From Sphingobium abikonense NBRC 16140 (GTDB lineage: Bacteria > Pseudomonadota > Alphaproteobacteria > Sphingomonadales > Sphingomonadaceae): a stretch of DNA of 64,000 nt. Each line of letters opens with the position of its first letter. Within the stretch, counting starts at the first letter, position 1. The notes beneath the pieces are model-generated. The model made no database searches. It saw only the letters and a list, made by a program, of their open reading frames with translations, and was not told the DNA's origin. Below, in pieces: positions 1 to 8,392 of the stretch. The stretch lies in assembly GCF_001598335.1 (NCBI RefSeq), contig NZ_BCYT01000003.1:1-64000 (forward strand), read 5' to 3'. The position numbers and the translations under genes were made by a program.

Positions 1-292
1 CGACCAATGGCGGACGCTCAGCCATCGATTTCCGATCCTCAGATGCGGACGGTCCGGTTTCTGCGTTTCCTCCATAAGACGGCGCAACGCGGCGGATGGC
101 GATCTGAGAAGCGCCTGGCGTACGCCATGGTCGGAAAAGAGAGACAGGGGCATTCGATTGCAAGAGACAGCACAGGCGTGGCCGATATCGCACTCTCGAC
201 ATAGACGGCTAGGGCGGATCGCTTTACGGTCCGTATCCGGGCAAACGACAAGATATCACTTTCAAAGTCTTCATTCCGCCATTCTATTTCGA
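1..292. other. Left-edge stretch without a supported gene
   Basis: Downstream flank of the hybrid kinase gene, which ends at 293. Short open frames exist on both strands but none has a ribosome-binding site, a recognisable domain or a convincing partner gene. No tRNA, insertion-sequence end or clear terminator hairpin was seen. Confidence 0.5.
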
Positions 293-2194
293 TTACGGTG
301 CGGTTGCAGTCATAAGTTCACCTATCGCTGCGCTCAGTGTTTCGGCTCCGTAAGGCTTTGATAGAACGCGCAGGTGCCCTCTTCCTTCCCCGACAAGCTG
401 GTCACTATGTCCAGTTGCAAGGAGGACTGGTAGCTTGGGGGCCCGAATGTGCAATTGTCGCGCTAGATCAATACCGCTCATGCCTGGCATAACAATGTCC
501 GTGAATACGAGATCAAACGCCTGCTCCTGGAGCAGCGCAAGCGCTTCACTCGCGTTACTCGCGCACACCGTCCGACAACCCAGATCATCCAACAGTTGCT
601 CGGCAAAGTGGAGAACCTGGATATTATCTTCGACCAGTAGAACTCTGATTCCGGGAGGTATGGAAGCCAGTCTGCCTTTCTGTTGGATCGCCGCTGGCGT
701 TTTGTCGACTTTGGGAAGGATGATCGTAAGGGTGGTGCCCAACCCTACGCGGGAACTTATCTTGGCGATGCCGCTGGCCTGGGCCGCGAAGCCATGGATC
801 TGGGACAATCCCAGTCCTGTTCCCTCGCCAATAGGTTTGGTTGTGAAGAAAGGTTCGAAAACGCGGGCGAGCGTATCCTCCGACATACCGATCCCTGTAT
901 CTGTTATGTCGATGGCTACCGCTCCATGGCCCTCATGGACGGCGTCCCGTGTCTCTATGAGGAGCTCCCCACCTCCGGGCATCGCGTCGCGAGCATTTAC
1001 CGCAGCGTTCAGGACGGCTGTTTCCAGTTCAGTGGGATCTACTTCCACGCGGGCGTTCTTCGCCGATGGCTTCACCGACAGAGCGATGCCGTTCCCGAGG
1101 GACCGGGATAGAATTTCAGCCCAAGCATCGAGATGGATATTGAGATCGATAACTTCGGGACGGATGGCTCGGCGCCGGCTGAAAGCAAGAAGGTGACCTG
1201 TAAGGGTAGAGGCCCGCTCAACGGTTGCTGCTATGTTGTCGATATAGCGAGCGCGCTTTTCTTCTGGCAGATCGACTTTTCGGAGCATCTCGGCCGCCCC
1301 GCCGATGACTGTCAAAAGATTATTGAAATCATGAGCGACCCCGCCGGTCAGTTCGCCAACCGCCTGCAGCTTCTGTGCCTGAAGCAGCGCGCTGCGGGTG
1401 TCTTCCAACTCCTCCTGTGCCTTGCGTTTGTCAGTCGCGTCACGGGTGATCTTGGCGAAACCGACATGCTTTCCCTCTTCATCATAAATCGGATCGATCA
1501 ACACATTGGCCCAAAATAGGGTGCCGTCCTTGCGAACGCGCCAAGCCTCCGTCTCATACTTCCCGGACACGAGGGCGGTCGCCAACGCCCGTTCGGGTGC
1601 GCCCGCGTCCCGGTCATCGCTGGTGTAGAAAATGGAAAAATGTTTGCCGATCACTTCGTCGGAACCGTAACCCTTGATCGCTGCGGCGCCGGTGTTCCAA
1701 TTGGTGATGACACCGTCGGTATCCAGCATGTAGATTGCGCAATCCTTGACCCCCTGGACGAGGAGCCGAAAGCGCTGTTCTGCCTGAAAGAGAGCGAGTT
1801 CTCTCTCACGGCGTTCGGTGATGTCGCGGCTTATTTTTGCAAAGCCGATCAATTCTCCGGCATCGTTCCTGATAGGATCGATAACAGAATTGGCAAAAAA
1901 CCGGCTGCCGTCTTTCCTGATTCGCCAGCCCTCGGCTTCGAAGCGCCCCTCTTGCGCTGCGACCCGCAAGGCACGTTCCGGTAGACCGGTATCGCGATCC
2001 TCTTGGGTAAAGAAGCACGAAAAGTGCCGCCCTACGATTTCGTCAGCGGTATAGCCCTTGGCTCTCTGAGCGCCGCTATTCCATGTCGTGATCCGGCCTT
2101 CCGGATCCAGCATGTAAAGCGCATAGTCCATAACCGCGTCGACGAGCAGCTTGAATTTTGCTTCGGCTTCGCCGGGCATATCAGAATTCGTCAC
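293..2194 (-). CDS. PAS-PAS hybrid histidine kinase with C-terminal receiver
   Basis: Predicted cytosolic sensor kinase of 633 residues. Two near-duplicate PAS domains (about 12-125 and 140-252, each with a GRHFS/GKHFS and WRxRKDG pattern) precede a HisKA domain with phosphoacceptor H288 in VAHDFNNLL, an HATPase with N-box (NAAVNARDAM), DTGIGMS and GTGLGLS, and a receiver domain from about 515 with acceptor D566 (DLVFTDIVMPG). No transmembrane segment is visible. The start is GTG at 2194, chosen for a GAGGA ribosome site about 8 bases upstream; an ATG lies five codons further in. Neither PAS has the NCR cysteine of a LOV domain, so the signal is unknown. It lies 99 bp downstream of the LOV-HTH gene on the same strand, with a bulged hairpin (2263-2287) between them, so partial co-transcription is possible. 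Confidence 0.88.
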   Translation of the reverse strand: MTNSDMPGEAEAKFKLLVDAVMDYALYMLDPEGRITTWNSGAQRAKGYTADEIVGRHFSCFFTQEDRDTGLPERALRVAAQEGRFEAEGWRIRKDGSRFFANSVIDPIRNDAGELIGFAKISRDITERRERELALFQAEQRFRLLVQGVKDCAIYMLDTDGVITNWNTGAAAIKGYGSDEVIGKHFSIFYTSDDRDAGAPERALATALVSGKYETEAWRVRKDGTLFWANVLIDPIYDEEGKHVGFAKITRDATDKRKAQEELEDTRSALLQAQKLQAVGELTGGVAHDFNNLLTVIGGAAEMLRKVDLPEEKRARYIDNIAATVERASTLTGHLLAFSRRRAIRPEVIDLNIHLDAWAEILSRSLGNGIALSVKPSAKNARVEVDPTELETAVLNAAVNARDAMPGGGELLIETRDAVHEGHGAVAIDITDTGIGMSEDTLARVFEPFFTTKPIGEGTGLGLSQIHGFAAQASGIAKISSRVGLGTTLTIILPKVDKTPAAIQQKGRLASIPPGIRVLLVEDNIQVLHFAEQLLDDLGCRTVCASNASEALALLQEQAFDLVFTDIVMPGMSGIDLARQLHIRAPKLPVLLATGHSDQLVGEGRGHLRVLSKPYGAETLSAAIGELMTATAP

Positions 2195-2293
2195 GCGACA
2201 TCCTCAACAAGCCCCCCGGCTTGCACCCCGGACTTAAGTCCATATCGAATCATAGGAGGTTGGCAAGGCTCTTCAGAGCGGCCTTGCTTTACG

Positions 2294-2932
2294 TTAAAGG
2301 CCCGCCTCTATGGCGATCCTGATGGCCTCGGTCGAAGTCTGAACACCGAGGCGATGCACCAACGCGCCACGATGCATCTTGATGGTCTTGATGGAAAGGC
2401 CGAGGCTTTTTGCGATATCGGCGTGCCGCATGCCGCGTGCCATTTGCTCGAGGACCTTCAACTGCTGAGGCGTTAAGTCGGCTAACTTTGCCTTTGCGGT
2501 TCCGACATCTTGGGCTTCGCCATCTACCTTCAATTGGGTCCCGATGAAAAAGGAAAGAACACCGCCTTCGTCATAAACGGGCGCAATCATCACGGCATTG
2601 TGGAATGCTTGACCATCTTTACGATAGTTGACCAGAGTGACAAATGCCGGTCGGCCCGCTTCAATAGCCTGTCGCAACAGCGCCCGAGATGTTGGACAGG
2701 TGGCAGGTCCTGAGAGCAAACGACAGTTTCGGTCGATTATATCGGACTCGGCATAGCCGCTCAGCCGTTCAAAGGCATCATTGGCAGCAATGATAGCATT
2801 GTCGGTTCTCGCATCCGTTACGATAGTAGCGAGGGGCGAGTAGCGGCTGGACCGTATCAATTCGTCTCGCAGCCTTTGCCCATGCAAAGCGGGCTGCGCA
2901 GCGTCGGCCATGTGATCAGGGAGCGTTGGCAT
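2294..2932 (-). CDS. LOV-HTH blue-light-responsive transcription factor, EL222-like
   Basis: A 212-residue protein. Residues about 25-135 form a LOV-type PAS domain with the flavin signature DRNCRLLSG, in which C70 aligns with the photo-adduct cysteine of LOV proteins. Residues about 153-212 form a LuxR/GerE helix-turn-helix (LTPQQLKVLEQMARG, then SIKTIKMHRGALVHRLG). Domain order, length and wording (NYRKDG, NAVMIAPVYDE, TVKMHRG-like, IAIEAGL end) match the Erythrobacter litoralis light-activated DNA-binding protein EL222. In that family blue light forms a cysteine-flavin bond, releases the HTH and allows dimer binding to promoters; targets here are unknown. Start uncertain: ATG at 2932 or an in-frame ATG at 2911, neither with a strong ribosome site. 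Confidence 0.88.
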   Translation of the reverse strand: MPTLPDHMADAAQPALHGQRLRDELIRSSRYSPLATIVTDARTDNAIIAANDAFERLSGYAESDIIDRNCRLLSGPATCPTSRALLRQAIEAGRPAFVTLVNYRKDGQAFHNAVMIAPVYDEGGVLSFFIGTQLKVDGEAQDVGTAKAKLADLTPQQLKVLEQMARGMRHADIAKSLGLSIKTIKMHRGALVHRLGVQTSTEAIRIAIEAGL

Positions 2933-3163
2933 CCTGTACGTTCACGAAAACGCCAGATGAGAGACGCGACATCCGTTGAGTGTCTGGAGGCGCAAGAACA
3001 TTCCGATCTATGTAGGTCCTTGATGGTCGGGCATCGCTTTCGGCGGCATCCCTACCACAGTGCGCGCTGCAGAGCCATTGGCTGCGTTCAATGGGCTGCC
3101 GGACCAAAACGACCATTTGTGGCCATTCAGCAGAATGGGGCCTTCGTCTAAAAGCGGTCACTC

Positions 3164-3571
3164 TCAAAAGCTGAGATAGCGTCTAATTCTCTGCCAAATG
3201 GATGGCGTTTGAACCGGCAGACTTTGGCCAGCGAGGCGAGCGGTTGGCTGGTTGCTGAATAGCACTCCTAAGAGTTCTTTGGTTGAAATGCCCATCTCCT
3301 CCGGCACTGGAATTGTTGCCGATCCGGTGACTTGGCGGATTCCATCTACATCAACCTCAATGCAGTCGCCACCGCTGGCCCAGATTATAATCTGATCACC
3401 AGTATCTTCGACATCCAATTTATCGCGTGGAGATTGAGCGTTTACAATTCGGAACGTTGCTGTGGATTTGCTTGGGACTTCTATTTCGTCCGCCCATGGC
3501 TCAAGCCAAAGAAACAGTCCATCCGGGCCCAAATTTGAAATCGCCCAATGCCAGTTCGGCTGATTATTCAC
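3164..3571 (-). CDS. Hypothetical protein at the end of the tail operon
   Basis: 135 residues, soluble, no recognised domain. The start is GTG at 3571, chosen because a GAGG ribosome site lies 6-7 bases upstream and because it avoids overlapping gene D, which ends at 3684. The N-terminal part is rich in Trp (NNQPNWHWAISNLGPDG, LFLWLEPWADE) and the middle reads like a beta-rich domain. It is the last gene of the late tail unit and has visibly lower GC than gene D, which suggests an accessory cargo gene (moron). Function unknown. Confidence 0.55.
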   Translation of the reverse strand: MNNQPNWHWAISNLGPDGLFLWLEPWADEIEVPSKSTATFRIVNAQSPRDKLDVEDTGDQIIIWASGGDCIEVDVDGIRQVTGSATIPVPEEMGISTKELLGVLFSNQPTARLAGQSLPVQTPSIWQRIRRYLSF

Positions 3572-3683
3572 ATTAGGCCTCGTTTGGTGGATGGCGGTTA
3601 AACAGCTTATCTGCCTCGGCAGCAGTCGTTCCGCAATCCACCCATAACAGCCCCTCCCAAAGCGTGAAATCTGGCCGAACAGC

Positions 3684-4676
3684 CTAAGCACTTTCCATCG
3701 TGATTCTCTGTCTGATCCCACCGGCACCAAATGTCGTTTCGACGGTATCGATCAACCAGGCGACGGCGTCGATCCGGCTGTTCCAGCCCGACAAGGTGAG
3801 CTTACGGCCTGACGTTATGCGGCAGTCGGCCAGCGCCAGGTCATATTCGAAGCGATAGCCGCCGCGCGCGCGCTTCTTCCTTTCCGCTTCGGCGGCCTGT
3901 CTGGCCTCGGCTTCGCTGGTGTAGACGCGCTTGAGGCGCTTTGGGTTATCGCCGCCGGTCGAGTGCTTGCGGCGTCGGCCAGCGGCCTGGTCGTGCCATT
4001 GGGCCTCCACACCGTCATTTTCGTCCCGCTGGGCGTGGGTGAAGCTCCAGCGCCAGCCATCCTGGCGCGTCAGGGTCATGGCCGGGATCGCGGTCCCCCT
4101 GGCGGTGGTGGCGCTTCCCACTGGCATGAAGATCAGGCGACGATCCTTCCAGGTCGCGACGGCATCAAAGCGACTGCCGAGATCCTTGACCAGCGCCATG
4201 TCGCTTTTGCCGTGCTGGTCGAGCGTGGCGATGATCTTGCCAGCGAGATCGGGGTGAACTTGGGCGGTGATCCCGTGGCGGCCCGCAATGTCGGTCAGGA
4301 TGGCGCCCAGCGTCTTGTCGCGCCAAGTGCGGGTGCGGCGCTTGCGATAATCGCCCGACAGGTCGGCCGAACGGGCCCGGATCGTGATCTGATCGGGTGG
4401 GCCGGATGCCTCGACTTCGTCAACCGTATAGCGGCCCTTGTCGACCAGGCCGATACTGACGTCGTCGCCCTGTTCCCAGCCCAGCGCCAGCGCGATGACC
4501 TTGCCGGGATCGGGCATGGCCAGACGGCCATCGGCATTTTGCAGGGTGAGGCTCAGTTCGTCGGCTTCGCCGCCGGTCTTTTCCGTGAGGGTGAGTTCGA
4601 CCAAGCGCGGGTTGACCTTGTCCATTAGGTCGACGCCGTCGAGGGTGATGCGCGCCTGCGCCTTGTTCGCGGTCAT
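3684..4676 (-). CDS. Phage late control gene D protein (P2 gpD-like tail/baseplate hub)
   Basis: 330 residues. Resembles the P2 gpD / phage late control D family, a baseplate hub protein that sits above the spike. Visible signs are the N-terminal ARITLDGVDL...LTLTEKTGGEADELSLTL segment, the DxI-x-IRARSADLSGDYRKRRTRTW segment, and the C-terminal GWNSRIDAVAWLIDTVETTF followed by a basic end. Start ATG at 4676 overlaps the stop of gene U by 4 bases (ATGA), which fixes the start over longer upstream extensions. Follows T and U as in P2. Confidence 0.9.
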   Translation of the reverse strand: MTANKAQARITLDGVDLMDKVNPRLVELTLTEKTGGEADELSLTLQNADGRLAMPDPGKVIALALGWEQGDDVSIGLVDKGRYTVDEVEASGPPDQITIRARSADLSGDYRKRRTRTWRDKTLGAILTDIAGRHGITAQVHPDLAGKIIATLDQHGKSDMALVKDLGSRFDAVATWKDRRLIFMPVGSATTARGTAIPAMTLTRQDGWRWSFTHAQRDENDGVEAQWHDQAAGRRRKHSTGGDNPKRLKRVYTSEAEARQAAEAERKKRARGGYRFEYDLALADCRITSGRKLTLSGWNSRIDAVAWLIDTVETTFGAGGIRQRITMESA

Positions 4677-5080
4677 CCGTCGACCCGTCGCAAGTCCATG
4701 GTAAAATTCTGCCCGCGCGGGAGGCCACCGGCCATGATCCCGACATGGCCGGTGTCGATCGCCTCGATCCGGTAATGGCCAAGGACGCGACCAAGCCCGT
4801 CCATCAGGGGCCAATTGTCGCCGGTGTCGGCCATTTCGATCAGGCGCCTGATCGCGCCATAGTCACCGGCGACTTCGGGGACGATCAACGCGCCGATCGT
4901 GACGATGTCTTCGCCTGGGCCGGCGAATTGGGCGGCGGGACGAAGGCCAAATCGGTCGCTTTCCTCGTGCCGCCAGGACATGCGGCGCTGCAGATCCTGA
5001 TAGGGAATCGTATCCATGCCGAAGATGAAGAGGCCGAGCGTCATCAGGTGGGCCGGGCTTAACAGGGGAAGGGATGCCAT
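4673..5080 (-). CDS. Phage tail protein U (P2 gpU-like tail terminator)
   Basis: 135 residues. Typical gpU start (MTLGLFIFGMDTIPYQDLQRRMSWRHEES) followed by GPGEDIVTIGALIVPEVAG and a C-terminal DLRR. In P2 this protein completes the tail at its head-proximal end. The start ATG at 5080 shares one base with the TAA stop of the tape-measure gene, and its stop overlaps the start of D, so translation of T, U and D is probably coupled. Confidence 0.92.
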   Translation of the reverse strand: MASLPLLSPAHLMTLGLFIFGMDTIPYQDLQRRMSWRHEESDRFGLRPAAQFAGPGEDIVTIGALIVPEVAGDYGAIRRLIEMADTGDNWPLMDGLGRVLGHYRIEAIDTGHVGIMAGGLPRGQNFTMDLRRVDG

Positions 5081-7245
5081 TAGTCGTCCTCATAGCCTCG
5101 GCGGCGCTCGCGCTCTTTGGCCTTGCGGATCGCTTCCATGACCCGTTCGGCGAGCGCTTCGGCATCTTCGCCGGGCAGCTGCTTAATGTGGAAATGATAG
5201 GTATCGCCCGAAGGGGGCGGCGGGCCACCTGCGCCGCCACGCGCTGAGGCGGTCGCGGGTGACAGCGCCAGCGACCCGGCGGCGGCGACCCCGACCGCCA
5301 GCCTTCGGGCAGCATTGGCAGGGCCGCGTCGGTTGCCGTCGATACCCCGCTCCAGACCGCCCGCGACATGGCCGCCGAGCGCCATGAACAGGCGCGACGG
5401 GGATTTGATGCCGAGATAGGCCTTGAACTGTTGAACGCCATATTTGGCCATGCCGATCAGCTTCTGCGCCAGGGCGGCAGGGTTTATGGCCATCAGAAGC
5501 CCCTGCATCATCATGGAGCCGATGTTGCGCATCCAGGCGGGCAGAGCGCCGAGCGACTGTTTCACCCAGGCGACGCCGGCACCGAACGCCGCCTTGATGC
5601 TGTCCCAATGGGTATAGATGAGATAGGCGGCCGCGCCGATCGCGACCACGACGGCGGTGATGACCAGCACGATCGGGTTGGCGAGCATCATGGCGCCCGC
5701 GCGCAGGAAGCCCTGGCCAAGGAATAGCGCGGCCATGCGCAAAGCGCCCAGCACCGGCCCGGCCTTGCGCGCGATGGCGATGACGCTGCCAATGGGACCA
5801 AGGATCGTGCCCAGCGCGAATTGCGCCACGCCCAGCCCGATCTTGAGCGATATGAGGGCCGCCGCGCCTTTCATGATGCTGGCGGCCAACACGGGGTTTG
5901 CCTGCGCCCAATCGCCGACATAGCTGGCAGCGTTGCCGAGCATGCCGAGCACTTCGGTGCCGACAGGCAAGAGCGTGGTGCCCAGCACGATCGCGACACT
6001 GGAGGCGGTGCCGAGGAAGGCACGCCATTGCACGGTGGCATCGCGCGCAACCCGCTGGTCGAAGGCGCGATCGGTGGTGCCCGACGCGGCCGCGATCTGG
6101 GCGCGCATCGACCGGAAATCATCCATGTTCTGGATCATGGAGCGCAGGGCAGATTGTGCCTGCATATCCTCAAACACATAGCCCAGCTTGCCCAGATCGC
6201 CGCCGGTGGCGCGGCTCGACAATTCGGCGATGGCTTCGAGCGGCGTCTTGCCCTGGGCATAGGCCTTTTTCAGGGCGGCAGGCAGGTCGATACCGAAGTT
6301 CTTTTCGAACGCCTTGACCGTCGCGGGCGCGTTGATCTTGCTCAGCAGATTCTGGACATTGTTAGCGGCGGCGTCGGCATCGCCAGCGCCCCGGCGCGCG
6401 ATCTGCAAGGCAGCGGACAGATCCGCGACGGCGGGCACCCCCTTCTGCCCAAGCGCCTGCATCTGCGCGGTCAGGCCGGGGAACCAGCGCGCCATGTCCT
6501 TGACTTCAAAGGCACCGGCATTGCCGGCGGCGGCCATGACGTCGAGCGCCTTGGCGGTCTGGTCGATCGGCACCTTAAGATTGTTGAGGTTGGCGTAGGC
6601 GGCGGCGGCACCGTCCGCGAGTTCGACCTTGAAGGCGCTGCCCAAGCGGCCGATCGGCGCAATCATCTGCACCGCCTTGCGTGGATCGAGGCCAAAGCCC
6701 GACAGCACGTCAACGCCCGCGCGCATGTCTTCAGGCATCTGGCGCGCGGCCTTTGCAGCGCGCGTGATGTTGGAAGCCATGGCGTCGGTCGCCGCGTTGG
6801 TCAGTTCCGCTTTTTGCTGAATATCGACCATGCCGCTCGAAAATTCAGCGGCGGACTTCATTGCGAGAATGATGGGAGCGGCCAGGGCGGCCCCGCCGAT
6901 GACATTGTCGCGGCCCCGATTTTTCAGATCTTCGCCACGGCGCTGCATGGCGGCGCGATCGGCATCGATCGCCGTCAGGCGTTGCTGGCGCTGCAGCTGG
7001 GTATTGGTCTGCGCAAGTTGACGCTCGAGCTCGCGCTCCCGGTTGATGAGGTCGGTGACGTTGCCGGCACCGCGCGCGATTTCCCGCTGGACCGAACGCA
7101 GGTCGCGCGACAGCCTGCGCGAGTCACCGGCGAGCGAACGGAGTGAGCGCGAGCCCCGGTTGCCCAGGCCGACGATGTTCTTGAGCGCGCCGGACATACG
7201 GTCGACGCCGATGAAGTTCACCAGCAACGATAGCTTGTTGTTCAC
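5080..7245 (-). CDS. Phage tail tape measure protein (P2 gpT-like)
   Basis: 721 residues from GTG at 7245, chosen because an AAGGGAG ribosome site lies just upstream and because GTGA overlaps the stop of the small E' gene. An N-terminal coiled coil (about 30-110, rich in Arg/Glu/Gln) is followed by a TP901-family tape-measure core (MVDIQQKAELTNAATDA..., ARWFPGLTAQMQ). Hydrophobic segments occur near NPIVLVITAVVVAIGAAAYLIY, and the C-terminal part ends in a charged tail (KERERRRGYEDD). Tape-measure length sets tail length; 721 residues is shorter than P2 T (about 815). Confidence 0.93.
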   Translation of the reverse strand: MNNKLSLLVNFIGVDRMSGALKNIVGLGNRGSRSLRSLAGDSRRLSRDLRSVQREIARGAGNVTDLINRERELERQLAQTNTQLQRQQRLTAIDADRAAMQRRGEDLKNRGRDNVIGGAALAAPIILAMKSAAEFSSGMVDIQQKAELTNAATDAMASNITRAAKAARQMPEDMRAGVDVLSGFGLDPRKAVQMIAPIGRLGSAFKVELADGAAAAYANLNNLKVPIDQTAKALDVMAAAGNAGAFEVKDMARWFPGLTAQMQALGQKGVPAVADLSAALQIARRGAGDADAAANNVQNLLSKINAPATVKAFEKNFGIDLPAALKKAYAQGKTPLEAIAELSSRATGGDLGKLGYVFEDMQAQSALRSMIQNMDDFRSMRAQIAAASGTTDRAFDQRVARDATVQWRAFLGTASSVAIVLGTTLLPVGTEVLGMLGNAASYVGDWAQANPVLAASIMKGAAALISLKIGLGVAQFALGTILGPIGSVIAIARKAGPVLGALRMAALFLGQGFLRAGAMMLANPIVLVITAVVVAIGAAAYLIYTHWDSIKAAFGAGVAWVKQSLGALPAWMRNIGSMMMQGLLMAINPAALAQKLIGMAKYGVQQFKAYLGIKSPSRLFMALGGHVAGGLERGIDGNRRGPANAARRLAVGVAAAGSLALSPATASARGGAGGPPPPSGDTYHFHIKQLPGEDAEALAERVMEAIRKAKERERRRGYEDD

Positions 7246-7379
7246 CGGCTCCCTTCCTTCCCGCCCCACATGGCGTTCCAGCGCTCGGTCGCCCGCGCGC
7301 TCCATTCGATCAGTTCATCCAGCGCCAGGTCGCGCAATTCGGACAGGGGCCAGTGAAAGACGGCCGCGATATTGGCCAT
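7242..7379 (-). CDS. GpE' small tail protein (second frame of the tail assembly chaperone)
   Basis: 45 residues beginning MANIAAVFHWPLSELRDLAL, the hallmark of the GpE-family tail protein. Its ATG at 7379 shares one base with the TGA of the upstream E gene (TGATG) and its TGA overlaps the GTG of the tape-measure gene. It can be made alone by re-initiation, but the frame is also open back to a T7 slippery run at 7442-7448 in gene E, so the main product is probably an E-E' fusion made by -1 frameshifting, as in P2. Too short to be found by length-based gene finders. Confidence 0.85.
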   Translation of the reverse strand: MANIAAVFHWPLSELRDLALDELIEWSARATERWNAMWGGKEGSR

Positions 7380-7738
7380 CAGGTCATCGGCTGATGATCC
7401 GCGATGTAGAGCTCGATCGCCTTCTTCTCGGCCGCCGTCATAAAAAAACCCCGGATGACACCGCCAATTTCGGCCAGGTCTTCCGCGTCCAGGTTCTCGA
7501 CTTCATCCCTGATCAGGATCGGATCGGAGATACGGGGAATGATCTCCATGGTGGCGGTGATGTCGCTGCTAAGAATATCGCGCAGGGACAGGCCGCGCAG
7601 CTCGCCGCTTTTCGGTTTGCGCAAAGTCAGCTGTTCGATGGTCGCTTCGCCCCGGCGGATGGGTTCGGCCAGGGTGACGGTGACAAAGCGGTTGGTGCGT
7701 TCGGCATTGCCGGTCGGGAGATCGGGCGGGTTCGTCAT
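7379..7738 (-). CDS. Phage tail assembly protein E (P2 gpE-like)
   Basis: 119 residues, ATG at 7738 with AGAGGA ribosome site 8 bases upstream. Fits the phage tail assembly protein family (early VTLAEPIRRGEATIEQLTLRKP, then LRDILSSDITATMEIIPRIS, end AAEKKAIELYIADHQ). In tailed phages this gene and the next open frame make two chaperone forms that escort the tape measure. A seven-T run in codons 98-99 (reading T TTT TTT A) is positioned for a -1 slip into E'; the fusion would be about 165 residues. Confidence 0.88.
   Translation of the reverse strand: MTNPPDLPTGNAERTNRFVTVTLAEPIRRGEATIEQLTLRKPKSGELRGLSLRDILSSDITATMEIIPRISDPILIRDEVENLDAEDLAEIGGVIRGFFMTAAEKKAIELYIADHQPMT
7442..7448 (-). other. 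Programmed -1 frameshift slippery site, T TTT TTT
   Basis: On the minus strand gene E reads GGT TTT TTT ATG. The heptamer T TTT TTT is in the X XXY YYZ register that allows both tRNAs to slip back one base. After a -1 slip the frame reads TAT GAC GGC and stays open for 66 codons, running straight through the E' start to the E' stop at 7242. P2 uses T TTT TTG at the equivalent place. The frame geometry is seen directly; use of the site is inferred. Confidence 0.82.
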
Positions 7739-7859
7739 GCGGGGATCCTCTGAAGAGCGGGGCTTGTGGGCCGATGGGGTTTATGGAGAGGAATCGCCCC
7801 CACCGGCCCGCCACCGGACGGCAGCCCCGCATTGGGCCGCCCGGCGGTTTGCAGGAATG

Positions 7860-8369
7860 TCAGCCGACAAGGATCGCCATGATTTCCGCATAACGATCGA
7901 CGCCATCGACGACGAAGACGCCCTGAACCATGTCGATCTCAATTTCCGTGCGACCATCGACGACGCGGCGATAGTAGGACAGCGAGGCGGTATATTTGTG
8001 TTCGGTCGCGTCGCCGGGCTTGTCCTTGCCCATGTCGATTTCGGAAAAGCGGCCGCCGACATAGATTTCGACCGCGTGGGCCGGGGTGCCATCGTCCGCG
8101 CGATAGGCGCCGACCAGGCGCAGGCGGACGCCTTCCACGCTGGTCGTGCCGAATTTGCGAATGAGCGCCTTTTCATGGCCGCCGAAGGTGACGGTCGCTT
8201 CCATCGGCTCGACGCCCTTGTCGAGCTTGACCGCGCCGACCATGCCGCCGCCGCGCCATTCCTCCGTGGAGATGGCGAGCTTGGGCTGTTCGAATTCGGA
8301 GACAATGCCGAGATAGCTGACGCCATCGGCATAGGCATTGATGTTAACAAGGGTGCGAGGGAGGCCCAT
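7860..8369 (-). CDS. Phage major tail tube protein (P2 FII-like)
   Basis: 169 residues, ATG at 8369 with AAGGA about 8 bases upstream. Typical FII opening (MGLPRTLVNINAYADGVSYLG) and ending (EIDMVQGVFVVDGVDRYAEIMAILVG). Forms the inner tube of the contractile tail and follows the sheath gene as in P2. The 121 bp between it and gene E holds no gene. Confidence 0.93.
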   Translation of the reverse strand: MGLPRTLVNINAYADGVSYLGIVSEFEQPKLAISTEEWRGGGMVGAVKLDKGVEPMEATVTFGGHEKALIRKFGTTSVEGVRLRLVGAYRADDGTPAHAVEIYVGGRFSEIDMGKDKPGDATEHKYTASLSYYRRVVDGRTEIEIDMVQGVFVVDGVDRYAEIMAILVG

Positions 8370-8392
8370 GGCGCTATCCTTTCAGGGGGAGG

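Noticed and set aside
2263-2287. Terminator between LOV-HTH and kinase genes
   Set aside because: Stem GCAAGGCTC/GAG..CCTTGC has a three-base bulge and no T run in the direction of transcription; too weak to call.
2916-3167. 83-codon open frame on - overlapping the LOV-HTH start
   Set aside because: Overlaps the LOV gene start, Arg-rich without domain, no ribosome site.
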